Part shown: one piece after another, positions 12,501 to 27,500 of the stretch
Position numbering within the stretch: position 1 is the first letter of the stretch
Layout of the letters: every line of letters starts with the position of its first letter
The notes under the pieces: generated by a model
Databases searched by the model: none
Told to the model about the DNA's origin: nothing
What the model saw: only the letters and a program-made list of their open reading frames with translations
Position numbers and translations under genes: made by a program
NCBI GenBank assembly: GCA_028571685.1
Contig: CM053162.1
Span: forward strand, 9,862,001-9,926,000
DNA length: 64,000 nt
Reading direction: 5' to 3'
Origin: Heterohyrax brucei
Lineage: Eukaryota; Chordata; Mammalia; Hyracoidea; Procaviidae

Positions 12501-15500
12501 AGAAAAATTTATCTCCTCAGATTGAAGGGAGCTAAAAATCCAAATTCAGGGTTTTGGATCCATGGCAAGGCTTCTCTGTCAGCCTCCTCACCAATCTTCC
12601 CCTGGACTAGGAGTTTCTGTACACAGGAATCCTGGGTCTAAGGATGTGCTCTGCTCCCAGCATGGCTTTCTTGGTGGTTTGAGGGCCACCTGTCCCTCTG
12701 TTCTCTTACCTCTTTTCTATTTTAAGAGACTGCCTCAAGACACAATCCAATCACTTAGATTTAGTCCTGCCTCACTAAGACCACCACTGACTATCCCCCC
12801 TCACTAACATCACAGGGGAGGGATTTACAATACGTGGAAAGATCACACAATACCGGGGAATCATGGCCCATCCAAACTGACACACATTTTGGGAGTGGGG
12901 GCATAATACAATCCATGACATTTACTCAGGTACCTTTTTAAATTATACCCAAGTCTTTCCATACAATCTAAGACCTACGTAATACTCTTCTCAATGTCCG
13001 TCAAATTACCTATTATATCATTTTCTTCCTTGTGGCCTCCCTCCAAGAGCCCTCTCTGTCCTTCCATATACGTAAGTCATTACCTGAGTCTTCCTTCATC
13101 ATCACCCTGGACATTTCCTTCATCTCCTTTCTGTGTTCTGACCACCCATTTCCTGGATTATGCATCTTCACCTCTCTTGACTTACTTCAGTATGGTGGAA
13201 CATACAGTTCATCAACTTCCTGAGAGGTAAATTTTTTCAGACTTTGCACTTAATTCTGCACTCACATGGTGATAGTTGGGTTGTGTATGGAATTATATAA
13301 ATTGAAATTTAAAATGACTTCAAATAGATATTTAATTTTACCTTAAACTTAAACTTAATTTTCACTTAGATTTGTCTTCTAGCTTCTAATTTTGCTGTTG
13401 CTAAATGTAATATTATAAATCCCTATCTTTTATTTCTGACTTTTTCTCTGAGAGCTGTAAGACTGTACCTTGAATTTCAGTTATTTAAAATTCATTAACT
13501 GCACTTTCTGCCCTTTCAGTCTGGAAAGTCACATTTTTTAAAATCAAAAGTTTCTTGTTATCATTCCTTAGATTATGTTCTCTCCTTCATTTTCTGTTCC
13601 ATCTTTCTGCAATCCTTATTACACTGATCCTCTACTTTTCGTGAGACCACTGTTGCAGGTGCTATGTCAACCCAGCTCGTAGACCTTCGATGAGATGAAC
13701 TAACACAGTGGCTGCAGCAATGGGCTGCAGCGTAGCAACTATTGTGATGATGGCACAAGACCAGGCAGTGTTCCATTCTGTTGTACATGGGGTAGCTTTA
13801 AGTCAGAACCAACTCAACAGCACTTAACAGCTTTTATCCTTTCTCTACTACTATTCATCTCACTGTTTTTAACCTTCCTGCTATCACAATTTTAATTTCA
13901 AATAATTCTTTCTTGTCCTCCGAATTTTCCTTTTTTAATGACATCTTGTATTTGCTTCGTGGACCCCAAATCATCTCATCTTTATGTTCCTATTAAGCAT
14001 CTTTTCTGTTTTTTCTTCCATTTATCTTCTGTATTATAATTTTTCTTCAGTAAAAGAATACAATTTCTAACATCTATCAATTATCTCATCTATGATAAAC
14101 TCTCAGCCCCCCGTCCACCCACGTGGGGGTCATTTTCTTCTGTGGATAATTTTCTTGTTAGGTCCTTATAACAGGGGTCTCATACAAAATTTGTCCTTTT
14201 GACACTGATTGATTTCACTCAACATGATCTCTTCCAAATGAGACCATGTTATCAGATGTTTTCTAAAATTATCATTGTTTTTTATCATAGCATAGTGTTC
14301 CATTGAGTATATGTACCATAGCTTGCTTATTCATTCATCTGTTGATGGGCATCTGGGTTGATTCCAACTTTTTGCTATTGTGGACTGTGCTGCAACAAAC
14401 ATTTGTGTACATGTGTCTGTTCATGTGACAACCTTTGTTTCTGAAGGATAAATTCCAAACAGTGGAAGCACAGGATCAAATGGTACATCTATTTCCAGCT
14501 TTTTAAGAAAGTGCCAGATTGTTTTCCAAAGAGGCTGTACCATTTTGCAATCCCACCAGCAGTATAGGACAGTTCTAATTTCTCCACAGCCTCTCCAGCA
14601 TCTGTTGTTTTGTGTTTTTTGGATCATGGCCAGCCTTGTTGGGGTGAGACGGTATCTCACTGTAGTTTTGATTTGAAATTTCTTTAACAGCTAATGATCA
14701 TGAGCAACTCTGCATGTGTCTTTTGGCTGCCTGGATATCCTCTTTAGAGAAATGTCTATCTCCTTTGCTCATCACTTAATTGGATTATTTATTTTTTTCT
14801 TGTTGATATTTTGTAATACCATATAGATTATGGAGATCGGACATTGGTCTGACATAGAGTTGCCAAATATTTTTTCCCATTCTGTAGGTGGTCTTTTAAT
14901 TCTTTTGGTGAAGTCTTTGGATGAGCAAAAGTGATTGATTCTTAGTAGTTCCCATTTATCTATTTTCTCTTCTGTTGATAGTGCTTTGTCAGATTTTGAA
15001 GTCTGTCTACATTGTGTATTAAAACTTCCATTGTTGATCCCATTTAATCTTGGATGAACTTTATCGATTTAGATTTTATTTTAGGTCTTTTATACAATTT
15101 GAGTTGGTTTTTGTATAAGGTGTGAGATGTGGATCTTGTTTCAATTTTTTGCAGATGGACATCCAATTTTGCCAGCACCATTTGTTAAAGAGACCATTCT
15201 TACCCCAGTTTAAAATCGTGGGGCCTCTGTCAAATATCAACCATTCACAGGAGGATGGTGGCATCTCTGGGGTTTCAACTCTAGTCCATTGGTCTAAATG
15301 TCTCTTTTTGTACCAGTACCAGGCTGTTTTGACTACTGTGGCAGTGTAATAGGTTCTAAAGTCAGGTAGTGAGAGGCCTCCCAGTATGTTCTTCTTCTTC
15401 AGTAGTGCTTTTACTTATCTGAGGTTTCTTCCCTTTCCAAACAAAGTTGATGATTTGTTTCTCCAACTCATTAAAAAATGTCACTGGAATTTGTATTGGG

Positions 15501-18500
15501 ATTGCATTATATAAGTAGATTGCTTTGGGTAAAACAGACAATTTCACAATATTGAGTCTTCCTCTCCATGAGCAGGGTAAATTACTCCATTTATGTAAGT
15601 CTTTCTTAGTTTCTTGCAGCAAGGTCTTGTAGTTCTCTTTGTAAAGATCTCTTATTTCTCTAGTTAGATTTATTCCTAGGTATTTTATCTTGTTAGGGCT
15701 ACAGTAAATAGAATTGATTTGGTGATTTCTTCTTTAATAATCTCACTGTTGGTATAAAGGAATCCTACTGATTTACTTACATTTATCTTGTATCCCGTTA
15801 CTTTGCTAAACTCCTCTGTTAGTTCCAATAGTTTCTAACGTATGCATTCCTTTGGATTCTCTGTATCAACAATCATGTCATCTACAGAAAGGGAGATTTT
15901 TACTTCTTCATTGCTGATACAGACGCCCTTTATTTCTTTGTCTTGTCTAATTGCTCTGTCTAGAACTTCTAGCACAATGTTGAACAGAAGTGGTGAGAGT
16001 GGGCTCCTTGTCTGGTTCCCATTCTCAGATGAATTCTTTCAATCTTTCACCATTCAAGACAATGAAGGCAGTTGGCTTTGTGTAGATGCTACTGATTGTG
16101 TTGAGGAATTTCCCCTCTATTCCTACTTTTCTGAGAGTTTTACGCATGAATGGGTGTTGAACTTTGTCGAATGCCTTTTCTGCATCAATTGACAAAATCA
16201 GGTGATTCTTATCTTTTGTGTTATTAATGTGGTTGATTACACTAATTGTTTTTCTGATGCTGAACCAGCCTTGCATCCCTGGAATGAAACCAACTTGATC
16301 ATGATGAATTATTTTTTTTATATGCTGTTGAATTTTATTGGCTAGAACTTTGCTGAAGATTTTTGCATCTTGGTTCATGAGAGATACTGGTCTGTGATTT
16401 TCTTTTTTTGAGGGATCTTTCCCTGGCTTTGGTATCAGGGTTATGCTGGCTTCATAGAATGAATTTGGGAGTATTCCATCCTGTTCTATGGTGTGAAATA
16501 GCCTCAATAGTATCAGAGTTAACTCTTCGCTAAAAGTTTGGTAGAATTCTCTGGTGAAGCCATCTGGGCCAGAAGTTTTTTCAGGTGATAGACTTTTGAT
16601 GACTTTTTCAATCTCTTCCTTTGTGATAGACTTATTAAGATGATCTATTTCTCCTTGTGATAATTTTGGTGAGTGATATGAATCTAGAAATTTGTCCACT
16701 TCCTCTAGGTTTTCAAATCTGTTAAGAGGACAGCCTTTCATAGTATTCTGTTATGATATTTTTTATTTCTGTTGGATTTGCTATGACAACTCCCACCTCA
16801 TTTCTTAATCAGGTTATTTGTATCTTCTGCTATTTTTCTTTTGTAAGTTTAGCCAATGGTTTATCAATTTGGTTGATTTTTTCATAGAACCAGCTTTTGG
16901 TTTTGTTAATTTTTTCAATTGTTTTTCTATTCTCTAATTCATTTAGTTCTGCTCTAAACCTTATAATCTGTTTTCTTCTGCCGCCTAAGGGGTTCTTCTG
17001 TTACTCTATGTGTTCAAGCTGTGAGGTCAATTCTTTAATTTGGGCCCTTTCTTCTTTCCAGATGTGTGCAGTTATAGAGATAAACTGACCTCGGAGCACT
17101 ACTTTTGCTGTATGCCATAGATTCTGGTAGGATGTGTTTTCATTCTCATTTGATTCTATGTATTTATTTTGTCTTTGATTTCTTCTATAACCCAAGGCTT
17201 TTTGAGCAAAGTGTTATTCAGTTTCTGTAAGTTTGAATTTCTACCTATGAATTGTCTATTATTGATTTCAACTTTTATAGCTCATTGGTCCGAGAAGATA
17301 CTTTGCAGTAAATCAGTGGTTTGGACTCTATAGAGAATTGTTTTATGACCTAACACATGCTCTATTCTGGAGAATGTTTCGTGTGAATTGGAGAAGAAGG
17401 TATGCCTATCCATTGATGGATGAAAAGATCTGTATATGCTGATAAAGTGAAGTTGGCTGATTGTTGCAATAAGATCTTCTGCATCTTTACTCAGCTTTTT
17501 TCTGGATGATCTAACCATAACTGAAAGGGGAGTACTGAAGTCTCCAACTATTACTGTGGAATGATCTTTCTCATTTGTCTGTGTTGTCAGTATTTGTTCA
17601 ATGTATTTAGGTGCTCTGGTATTGTGTGCATAAATATTTAATACTGTTAAGTTCTGCTTGAGTATTGAACCTTTCAGCAATAAATAGTAATCATCTTTGT
17701 CCATAACAGTGGATTTTACATTAAAATCTATTTTATCTCAGATTAGTATTGCCACATCTGCTCTTCTTTGTATATTGTTAGCTTGGTATATATTATTCCA
17801 TCCTTTAATTTTCAATTTGTTCATATCTTTAAGTTTAAGGTGTGTTTCTTGTAAGCAACATATAGACAGGTTGTGTCTTTTGATCCAGGATTTCACTTGC
17901 TGTCTCTTTACTGGAGCATGCATTCCACTTACATTCAGTGTAATTATTGATACGTATGCGCTTAGTGACATTGTTTTGATGTAATTACTTTTATGCTGAT
18001 GTTTTCTATATTGCTCTTAATGTTCTGCTCTGGGCCATACTTCTTTATGGGATGTTGTTTCAGTGTTGGTTTTGTGTTCATTGAGACTCCTATACTGCAT
18101 TTCTTATTTTGATACAATGCATTGTTAATTTGCTTTATTGCTACATGTATTATCCCCCTTAACATACTAAGATTAAACCCAATTTTAACTACTGCATAAC
18201 TCTTAAACTTCCTCTGCATCTGAAATGACTGTAACTACTGTAGTGTATCCTTCTTTTAATGTAATAGTATTATAGTTGTCATGATGTGATCACAGATTCC
18301 CTCATTCTAATACTGTAGCTTTGATTAAGTTTTGTGACCTACCTAACTGATTAGAATCTTGGACGATGTGTCCTGAATTGTCACCTTAAAAATACATTTA
18401 ATGGTTCTGTTTTTCTAAGGGAAGAGCTTCTTTCAATATTTCATGTAATTTTGGTTTAGTTTTTACGAAGTCTCTAAACTTCCCTTTATCTTTGAAAGTC

Positions 18501-21500
18501 TTAATTTCACCATTATATCTGATAGACAATTTTGCAGGATAAATAATTCTTGGATGGAAGTTTTTCTCCTTCAGGGCTTTGAATGTATTTGCCCATTGTT
18601 TTCTAGCCAGCATTGTTTCTGCAGAGAAGTCAGACAAAAGCCTACAGGGTTCCCCTCAGAATGCTAGCTTAGCTTTGAACCTTGCTGCCTTCAGAAGCAT
18701 CTGTTTATGGTTCATCTTATTAAGCTTGATTATAATACATCTTGGCGTCTTTCTTTTTGGGTCTAGCTTTGGGGGTGTTTGATAAACATCTTGGATACCT
18801 ATGTTCTCTTTGCTCATAATCTCAGGAAAGTTTTCTGTCAGCATCTCTACAGCAATACTCTCTATATTGTCATTAATTCCCCCTTGTTCAGGAACTCCAA
18901 TTAAACATAAATTATTCCTCTTAATGGAGTCCCACATGTTTCTTAATGCTTCTTCATTTTTCTTATTTCTTTTCTCTGATTTCTCCTCATAAATGCTTGT
19001 GTCAGTTGTTCTGCTTTCAATGTCACTGAGTCTAACTTCTATCTGTTCAATTCTACTCTTTTGGCTTTCGATTGAATTATCTAACTCTGTAACTTTGTTA
19101 TTGATCTAATGTATTTCAGATTGTTGATATTCCATAAGTTCAAATAGCTTACTAAATTTTTCATTCTGTTCTACTGCATTTTGTTTAATCTCTAGGAGGG
19201 TTCTATATATAATTCTTTTGTACAGAAATGCTTCTTCATCTGGGAAATTTTTTGAATCTTTATGTCGGGAATTTTCTGGAGCATTTAAGTCTGCTTGTTT
19301 AAATGATTAATTATTGTCTGCTGCCTGTGTGCCATCTAGACACTGTTTGATTTCTCTGGTATTGGATCTCAGAGAATTGTTGGTCACCAGCTTTTCTGTT
19401 TTTGACTTTCTCTTACATGTTGAAGACACTCAAGTGCCTAATGACCTTTGGTTGTTCATTTATATTTAGGAATAAAGGCTGTTTGACGGCTCAGTGCACA
19501 TGACTTGGCACAAGTGCTTTTGGTGTAGGGCAGAATTATGTGGCTAGCCAAACCATTTTTACTCCTAAACATTAGGCTATGTAAACTTTTCTGTGGGGTT
19601 GTTTAATTCCTCCAGAGAATAACTTCCATTTCCTGACTAGAGTAATTTAAACCCAACCACTAGTAGTTAGGAACACATGATGGAGTAGATTGTTGGCTGG
19701 TTTTTCCTCTTTTCACCCTCACTCCAGCATCCCTCTGGGCCTTGTATCCCAAGACAATTTGATTGAATTTCTGCAGACTGTTCTTCCACCACCTATGTGA
19801 CACTAGAAGGTTGTAGTCTTTCTGCATGTAATGGTGGTGGGAATCTGGGGACTTCTAACAATGCTATTTCCTGACTCTCCTCTAACTTCCACACTATTGG
19901 AGCCCAATTTCTGAGTCTGGCAGAAAAGAGAATGTTATCAAAGAAATAATGAAAGAATATTTCTAAGAGCTGAAGGGAAGCAGATTATCTTCAAATTCAA
20001 AGGGCTCCCCAATGGTGAGAAAGAGAAACGAAAAAGCTGCATACGTACTAAATATAACATGATGAAATTTCAGAATACCAACAATAAAGACTACTGTCTC
20101 TATAACACTATCTGCCTTTCTTCTCTCTGTCTTAAAACTTAACATTTCTTTGTCTTGTGATTCTACTCTGGGATTTGTTTGCTTGTTTACTTGCTCTTGA
20201 AAACCAGCTGAATTTTAAAGATAGTTTTAATAATGTATAAGTGACAAAATAAATAGTACATGTTTAAAGTAAACAATGTGATCAGTTTTGGTATACTTAT
20301 AAGCCCATGAAACCATTGCCATAATCAAGATAATGAACATAACCATCTTCAAAAATTTTCTCCTGACTCTTTGTAAGTTCCTTCTCTTGTCCCTCCCTGA
20401 TCCCAGACAATCATGGACCTGCTTTCTGTACCTAAAAATTAGCTTGCTTTTTCTAACACTTTATGTAAATAGGATCATCAGTATGTACTTTTTCCTGTTT
20501 GGCTTCTTTTGCTGAGCACAATGATTTTGAGATTCATCCATGTTACTGTAGATATCAATAGTTCATTCCTTTATATTGCTTAGTATGATCACACAAAATT
20601 ACACAACAATTTGTTTACCTGTTCATCTGCTGAGACATGGGTTGTTTTCAGATTTTAGCTACAGCAAATAATGTTGCAATGAACATTCCTGTGTGAGTCT
20701 TTGTATGGGTATATCCCTTCATTTCTTTGGGGTAAATACTGAGGAATGGAATAACAAGGCTGGATGGTAAGTACATGTTTAATTTTTTAAGAAACTGCCA
20801 AATTGTTTTCAAAGTGGCTGTACCATTCTACATTCCCATCAGCAGTTAATAAGAACTCCAGTTGCTCTGAATCCTCTCCAAAACTTTGTATGGTAAGTTT
20901 TTAATTTTAGCAGTTCTAACAGAGAAGTAATAGTATCATGCAATTGTACCTTGCTTTTCCCTTATGACAAATGATGTTGAACATCTCTTTGTGTGTTCAA
21001 TTTCTGTTTATTTTCTTTGGTGAAGGATCTTCTCAAGCCTTTGGCCCATTCTTTTAATTAGATTGTCCATTTTGTTCTTACTCAGTTTTAAGAGTTCTTT
21101 ATATATTCAATAAAGTCTTTTATGCTTTGCAAAAATTTTCTGCTAGTCTATGGCTTCTCTTTTCATTCTTTTAACTGTGTCTGGAAGAAATCTTTAATTT
21201 TGATGAAATTTAATTCATCATATTTTTCTTTTTTGGATTGTGCTTTTGGTGTCGTACCTAAGAAATCTTTGCTTAATTTGACACAAGGATTCCCTCCTAT
21301 GTTTTCTTCTAGAACTTCCATAGTTTTAGGTCTTATAGTTAGGCTTATAGTCCACTTTGGAAACCCTGCTGGCATAGCAGCTAAGTGCTAGAGCTGCTAA
21401 ACCAAAGGTTGGCAGTTTGAATCCATGAGGTGTTCCTTGGAAACTCTATGTGGCAGTTCTAATTTCCTGTAGGGTCACTTTGAGTCAGAACTGACTCAAC

Positions 21501-24500
21501 AGCAGGGGGTTTTGTTTTTATTTGTATAATCCATTTTACCTTTTTAATGTTACAAGGTATGCAGCCAAGTTTGTCATTTTTTGCACATAGATATTATTTT
21601 AGTTATCTGGTACTGCTCTAACAGAAATATTACAAAGTGGACGGCTTTAACAAAAGAAAATTTATTCTTACACCGTCCAGTAGGCTACAAGTCCAAATTT
21701 AGGGTGTCCATTCCAGGGGAAGATTTCTCATTATTGGCTCTGGAAGAAGGTCCTGTGTTGCATCAGTCTTTGGTCAAGGAGCATCCCGGCACATGAACCT
21801 CAGATCTAAAGAATTAGCTCTACTCCCGGTACTGCTTTCTTGACGGTGTGAGGGTCCCTACTCTCTGCTTGCTTCCCTTTCCTTTCAGCTCTTGTAGTAT
21901 GAAAGGATAAAAGGTGGTAAAAGCCATACTCCAGGGAAACTCCCTTTACAATGGAGTAGGGAGGGGATATTAGGAAAGGATTTACAGTCCCACCCTAATC
22001 CTCTTTAACATACAGCATAGGAAAATCACAAAATGGAGGACAATAATAAGATATTGGAAATCACGGCCTGGTCAAATGGCCAGAGGATGGGCAGCAGTTG
22101 TGTTGGTGGGGCAGGACACAATATATAAGTTGGTGTTGTGCCTTGAGGTAGTCTCTTGAGACACAATGGAGAGAAGACAACAGAGAGATTTGGGGATCTC
22201 ATACCACCAAGAAACAGTACTGGAGTTGAGCACATCATTTAGAAAGGACAGGGGTTCCTGTGTCTCTGAAGTTTCCAGTCCAGGGGAAGACTGATGACAA
22301 GGACCTTCATCCAGAGCCAGCAGAGAAAGTCTTCCCCCAATTCAGTCTTCACCCTGAATTTGGACTTATAGCCTATTGGACTGTGCCAAAATAAATTTTT
22401 TAAAAAAGCTATCCACTTGTGGTATCTCTATTAAAGCAGCACTACATGACCACGAATTTGGTACTGAGAGACGTGCTGCTGGAACAGTTAGCTAAAATGT
22501 GGAAGTGGTTAAGAAACTGTGAATGGATGGAAGACTCAGAAGGAACCCAGAAGAACTGTTAATATTAAAGAAGGTGCAGATGGTAAGAAACAAGCAGCAG
22601 AGGACCACCAGCAGCATCAGTGGACAGGCAGCAGCAGAACCAGTCCAGTGTGAAACAGCACTGGAACCAATCCACAGAGCAACAGCTGAGTGCCTGTACA
22701 CAAGAGATTTTCCTAGAGTAGTGAGGTGCCTCTAGGCACTTAAATCAGTGGAGCTAGACTTGCTGACCCAACGAGTAAGAGAGCTGGGTGCCTGTGTACA
22801 GCAGGTTTCCTGGTGAAGCGGGGTGTCTCTGGGCACTTAAATAGATAGAGTTACAGAGCTTTGGAACACTTGCCTCAGCAGAGCAGATGTGCACATGAGG
22901 CCCAGGCCATGAGGCCACAGGAGGCAGAAGTTGAAGAGACAAGGAGCATGAGAAGCTGAGCTGCCTCAGTCTCAAAAGGCATGTCCATGACCTTAGGGGT
23001 TTCTAAGGGCTGAGTCACAGCCCCAAGTGTTTCTAAGGGTGGAGGGGCCACTCAGATGGACTAAGAAAATGGTGCACCTAGAGCTGAGGAAGCAGAGTTG
23101 CTGTCCCAGTGGGCCTGGAAGGCAGAGCTGTAGCACAGGGGTGAGAGGTTTCCATTCAGAATCCAGACAGTGTGGCCAATTTCTAGAGTCTGGAGGGCAG
23201 GGCCATTGTGTAAAATGTCTCACCAAATGGATGATTATTTTCAAAGCCTTGAGTGCTAATGTAATGTGTTCTTGCTGACTTGTTTGTTGCCTGTTATTGC
23301 TTCTCTCCCTGCAATTTCTCCCATGTATAATGGAAATGTTTAGGTTCTGCCTGACTGTTCTGCCACTGTATTTGGGCAGCTGACAATTTATATTCTAGAT
23401 TTTACAGCTGAAGAGGAATTTCTAGATTTTGGACTTGGACCGAAGACTCTTGCTATAATGAGGTGAATATGTTTTACATGTTATAAGATGTGATTTGAGG
23501 GGAACAAAGGGTGGAATATCATGGATTGAATTGTGTCTCCCGTCCCCCAAAACATGGGTAGCAATTTGGCTACACCATGATTTCCAGAGTTATATGAAGT
23601 TTCTGTGTGCTGTAAACCCTACCTCTGTGATGTTAATGAGGGAGGATGGGTGGCAGTTGTGTTGGTTGGGCAGGACTCAATGTATAAGACTGTTTCATAC
23701 CTTGAGGTAGTCTCTTGGGATACAAAGGCAAGAAGCTAACAGAGACATTTGGGGACCTCACACCACCAAGAAGAAGTGCCAGTAGCTGAGTGTGTCCTTT
23801 GGAAAACACTGGGGTCCCTGCACCTCAGAAGCTTCCAATCCAGGAGAAGACTGAGGACAAGGACCTTCCTCCAGAGCCAGCAGAGAAAGCTTACCCTTGG
23901 AGTTAACACTCTGAATTGGGACTTATAGCTTACTGGACTGAGACAAGATAAAATTTCTCTTTTTAGAGCTATCCACTTGTGTTATTTCTTTTAAAGCAGC
24001 ACCAGATGACTAAAACGGTGGACAATATCATCAAAAAACACAAAACATGATGAGATAAATGAAAGAATACCAAAATAAATGGAGCAGTAGACCATGTTCA
24101 TGAACTGAAGGACTCTAAATTGTTAAGATGTCTGTCTAGTTATCCAATGCTGCTGTAACAGAAATATCACAAACGGATGACTTTAACAAATAAGAATTTA
24201 TTCTCTCGCAGTCCAGTAGGCAAAATTCAGGGCACATATTTCAGGAGAGGGCTTTCTGTCAGCTCTGGAGGAAAGTCCTTGTCCTCAATTTTCCCCTGGA
24301 CTAGGAGCTCAGCACAGCAACCTCAGGTCCAAAGAATATGCTATTATCTTGGTTCTTGTTTCTTGGTTGTATGATGTCATACTATAATTCTGCTCACTTC
24401 TCTCTTTTATATCTCAAAAAAGATTGGTTTAAAACAATCTAATCCTATAGACTGAGTCTTGCCTCCATTAATTTAACTGCCTCTAATCCCATCTCACTAA

Positions 24501-27500
24501 CAATCATAAAGATAGGATTTACAATGCATATCACATCAGATGACAAAACAGTGGACAATCACACAATACTAGAAATCACGGCCTAGCAAAATGGATACAG
24601 ATAATTTTGGGGGACACAATTTAATTCATGATAATGTCTATTATCCTCAAATTTATGTCTAGACTCAATTCAAACCCCCAATCAAAATCTCAGCAGGTCT
24701 TTTAAAAAAAAAAAAACGAACAGATAAATTCTAAAATTCATATGGAATTGCAAAGAATCTAGAAGAGCTGAAATAATGTGAAAAAGAACAAAGCTGGAGG
24801 ATTAACTTGTCCTGATTTCAAGACTTATAACAAAAGCAATGGATCAAAGATTTCATTTCCAAAAGTGATGGTTACTTTTCTGAGTAGGCTTTTCTTATGA
24901 ATACAATCTCTCTCTTTTTTGAAAAAATAAATCTATATCATGTATTATTAAGTTTTCCTTGGGAAAAGTCCAAACTTTTTATTTATCTTATTGTACACTA
25001 GGTAAATGTTTACAGACCAAATTAACAGCTCATTAAACGTTTGATACACATTTTTCTATAACACTGGTTGCCAACCCCACAATGTTAATGCCCTCCCCTT
25101 CTCAACTGTGGGTTCCCCAATTTTATTCATCGAGCTATCATGTTCCTTCCCACCTTCTTGTCCTTGTCCCTGGGCTGGTGTGTCCATTCAGTCTCATACA
25201 CAATTGCTCATCTACATGTTTTATTGCTTGTTTTCTGGACCTGTCTAATCTCTGACTGAAGGGTGGACCTCAAAAAAGGGTGAGTGAGTTTAGTACCGAG
25301 TACCTGGGGGTCATACACTCAGGGTGAATGCAATCTCTCCCTGACGCTTAGGATACCAACTTGCCTTTTTTGTTTTGTTATCTTCAACACTTTAACTTTG
25401 TCTTTCTCTTTCGGGCTATAGGTTTCCTTTAAATGTCTGACAGTCTTTGACTGTATAATCACATCTATGAATGAAAAACCAGGGAGGTGTCAGCTGGACT
25501 GATTCAACAGACTATATACATATGTATGTGGGTAGAAGAAAAGTGGCAAAATAATCTGTTACATTTACTTTTAACCTACACAGTAATTTCACAACTATTT
25601 TTCCTAGCAGATCACCACAACAATACTACAGACCATTCAAGACTGGTACTGTTTTCCCCATTTAATAGTTAGGGCAGGGAAAAATGATGATTTCTCCAAG
25701 ATCACACACTACACAGCAGCAGATCCAGGATCTGAACCCAGGCTTTCTACTTCACAGTGTAGTCTGCTTCGAGAACTCAGGGACAAAGTACTCAGGGAAA
25801 CATGGGGAGGAGTAAGAATATACTATTCCTGAGTCCAAGACACTTACGTAGGAGGGAAAAGTGGCAAGCAACATAGATAGTGGCCATCCCCAGGCTTTGC
25901 TTAATGTCAGGCCTAGCCTTTACTGAGATGGGGATTCTGCAGCTCCACTCAGCCCAACAGTGCAGTTTAATCAGTAACTAGCTGCTTTTTTTATTACTCT
26001 AGTCCCCGGTTTCACATTGAGGCATATAAAGATCATCTTGTCCAACTCCTTCATTTTATTGATTCAGAAAATTAAACTGAGAAAGGGAGAGACCTGTCCA
26101 AGGTCACAAAGTTAGTTAAGTCAGCAAAACAGCAAAGCTGGGAAAGAGCCAAAATCTCGTACCTTCTAGGCCAGTGCTGTTCCAGGGAACTCTCTGAAGT
26201 CAATCTCAGAGAGCCCTGTGCAGACAGGGGAGAGAACAGTTAACAGGGACAGTTTAGGGAGCTTCCATTTATACTGGTGCAACTGTATACGTAACAACAG
26301 CTCTGTGAAGCCATAAAGGCACTGAGAAATATGCCTGGACCTACTTCTGCCCCTTTCTTCTCTCTTTCTTAAAAGTAAATATTCGCAGATGCACATACAA
26401 AACATTGTGCTGTGAACCCAGGTGTCTGTTCATCAGAGGCAGAGACAAAGGCCAAACAGCAATCCCAGTCTCTTCCTGCAGACTCTGGTCAGATCCAGCC
26501 AGAGATCCAGGAAACATACAGCAGTGGTTCTTGGCCACCTCAGACAAAAGGACAAAGAATGACTTCCTGGTGGCTCAATGGAAATAAATGGCTTAGAGTA
26601 AACAAATAGTAAAGACCCTGGACTGACAAAGGTTGCAGAGCCAAGATCAATTCATTGCCATTCTTATCCAATTTCCTGGATGGAAAGGAGATAAGGTCCA
26701 GACATCTAGGAAGAGAAAAATGTAAGCTTTGGAGTATATCATATGTTCTGCCGTTTTAAATACAATAGCAATAAGGCTCTGGTAATTTTGTCCCTGGGTA
26801 ATACAAACGGTTTGTACTCCTCCACTAGTAATGTAAAATGGCTGGTTCGAACCCACCTAGGGGCACTGCAGAAGAAAAGTTTGGCAATCTGCCTCTGTAA
26901 AAATTAAACCAAGACTATCACATGGAGCAATTCTACTCTGTAACAGTAATGGGTTAAATTATAAGGCAAATGATAACAGGCCTCCCCCCAACCCCAGGGT
27001 AATAGTTATCCAAAAAACCCCATGGTTTTCCAGAAGGTAAAAAAAAAAGGCCTATTTTATTTGATGATACTTATTGTCAAGCAGCCTTCCAGAAATACCC
27101 ATGTGGCTGTCCTAGTCTCATTAAGGAAGAAACTCCCTTGGGATGGATGCTAAATGCTGAGCAAGGTCTGTGTCCAGGTCAGACCAAGGAACTTCCTACT
27201 AGAGAGGTCCCTCTCCTGTTCCCCTTCCTCTCTCCCCTTAATAGAAACCAATTACTGTCAAGTTGATTGATTCCAATTCATAGTGAAGTGACCCTATAGG
27301 ACAGAACAGAACTTTCCCAGGTTTCCAAGGCACAGTTAGTAGATTCAAACTACCAACCTTTCAGTCAGCAGCCAAATTTACTTCACGACGGCACCACCAG
27401 GGCTCCCGCTCCCCAGTTCACATTAACAGACCCCATCATCAGATTCAAATCTCCAGAGGCTTACTCTCCCACTGGTCAGCTCGTCCACAGCAGAAACCTG

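Larger units (their letters stand above)
13990..19930 (-). mobile_element. Nearly full-length LINE-1, inactive
   Basis: Minus-strand LINE-1 of almost 6 kb. From right to left: a probable 5'UTR (about 19430-19930), ORF1 (about 18400-19420) with coiled-coil N-terminus, RRM-like domain and C-terminal domain, then ORF2 with endonuclease (about 17280-17985), reverse transcriptase (about 15360-16750) and C-terminal region down to about 14120. The left end stops near the ORF2 terminus without a clear poly(A), so it is 3'-truncated or rearranged. ORF2 is split by stops and frameshifts, and the RT catalytic motif has decayed from FADD to S-V-D-D (near 15870-15885). Confidence 0.9.
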
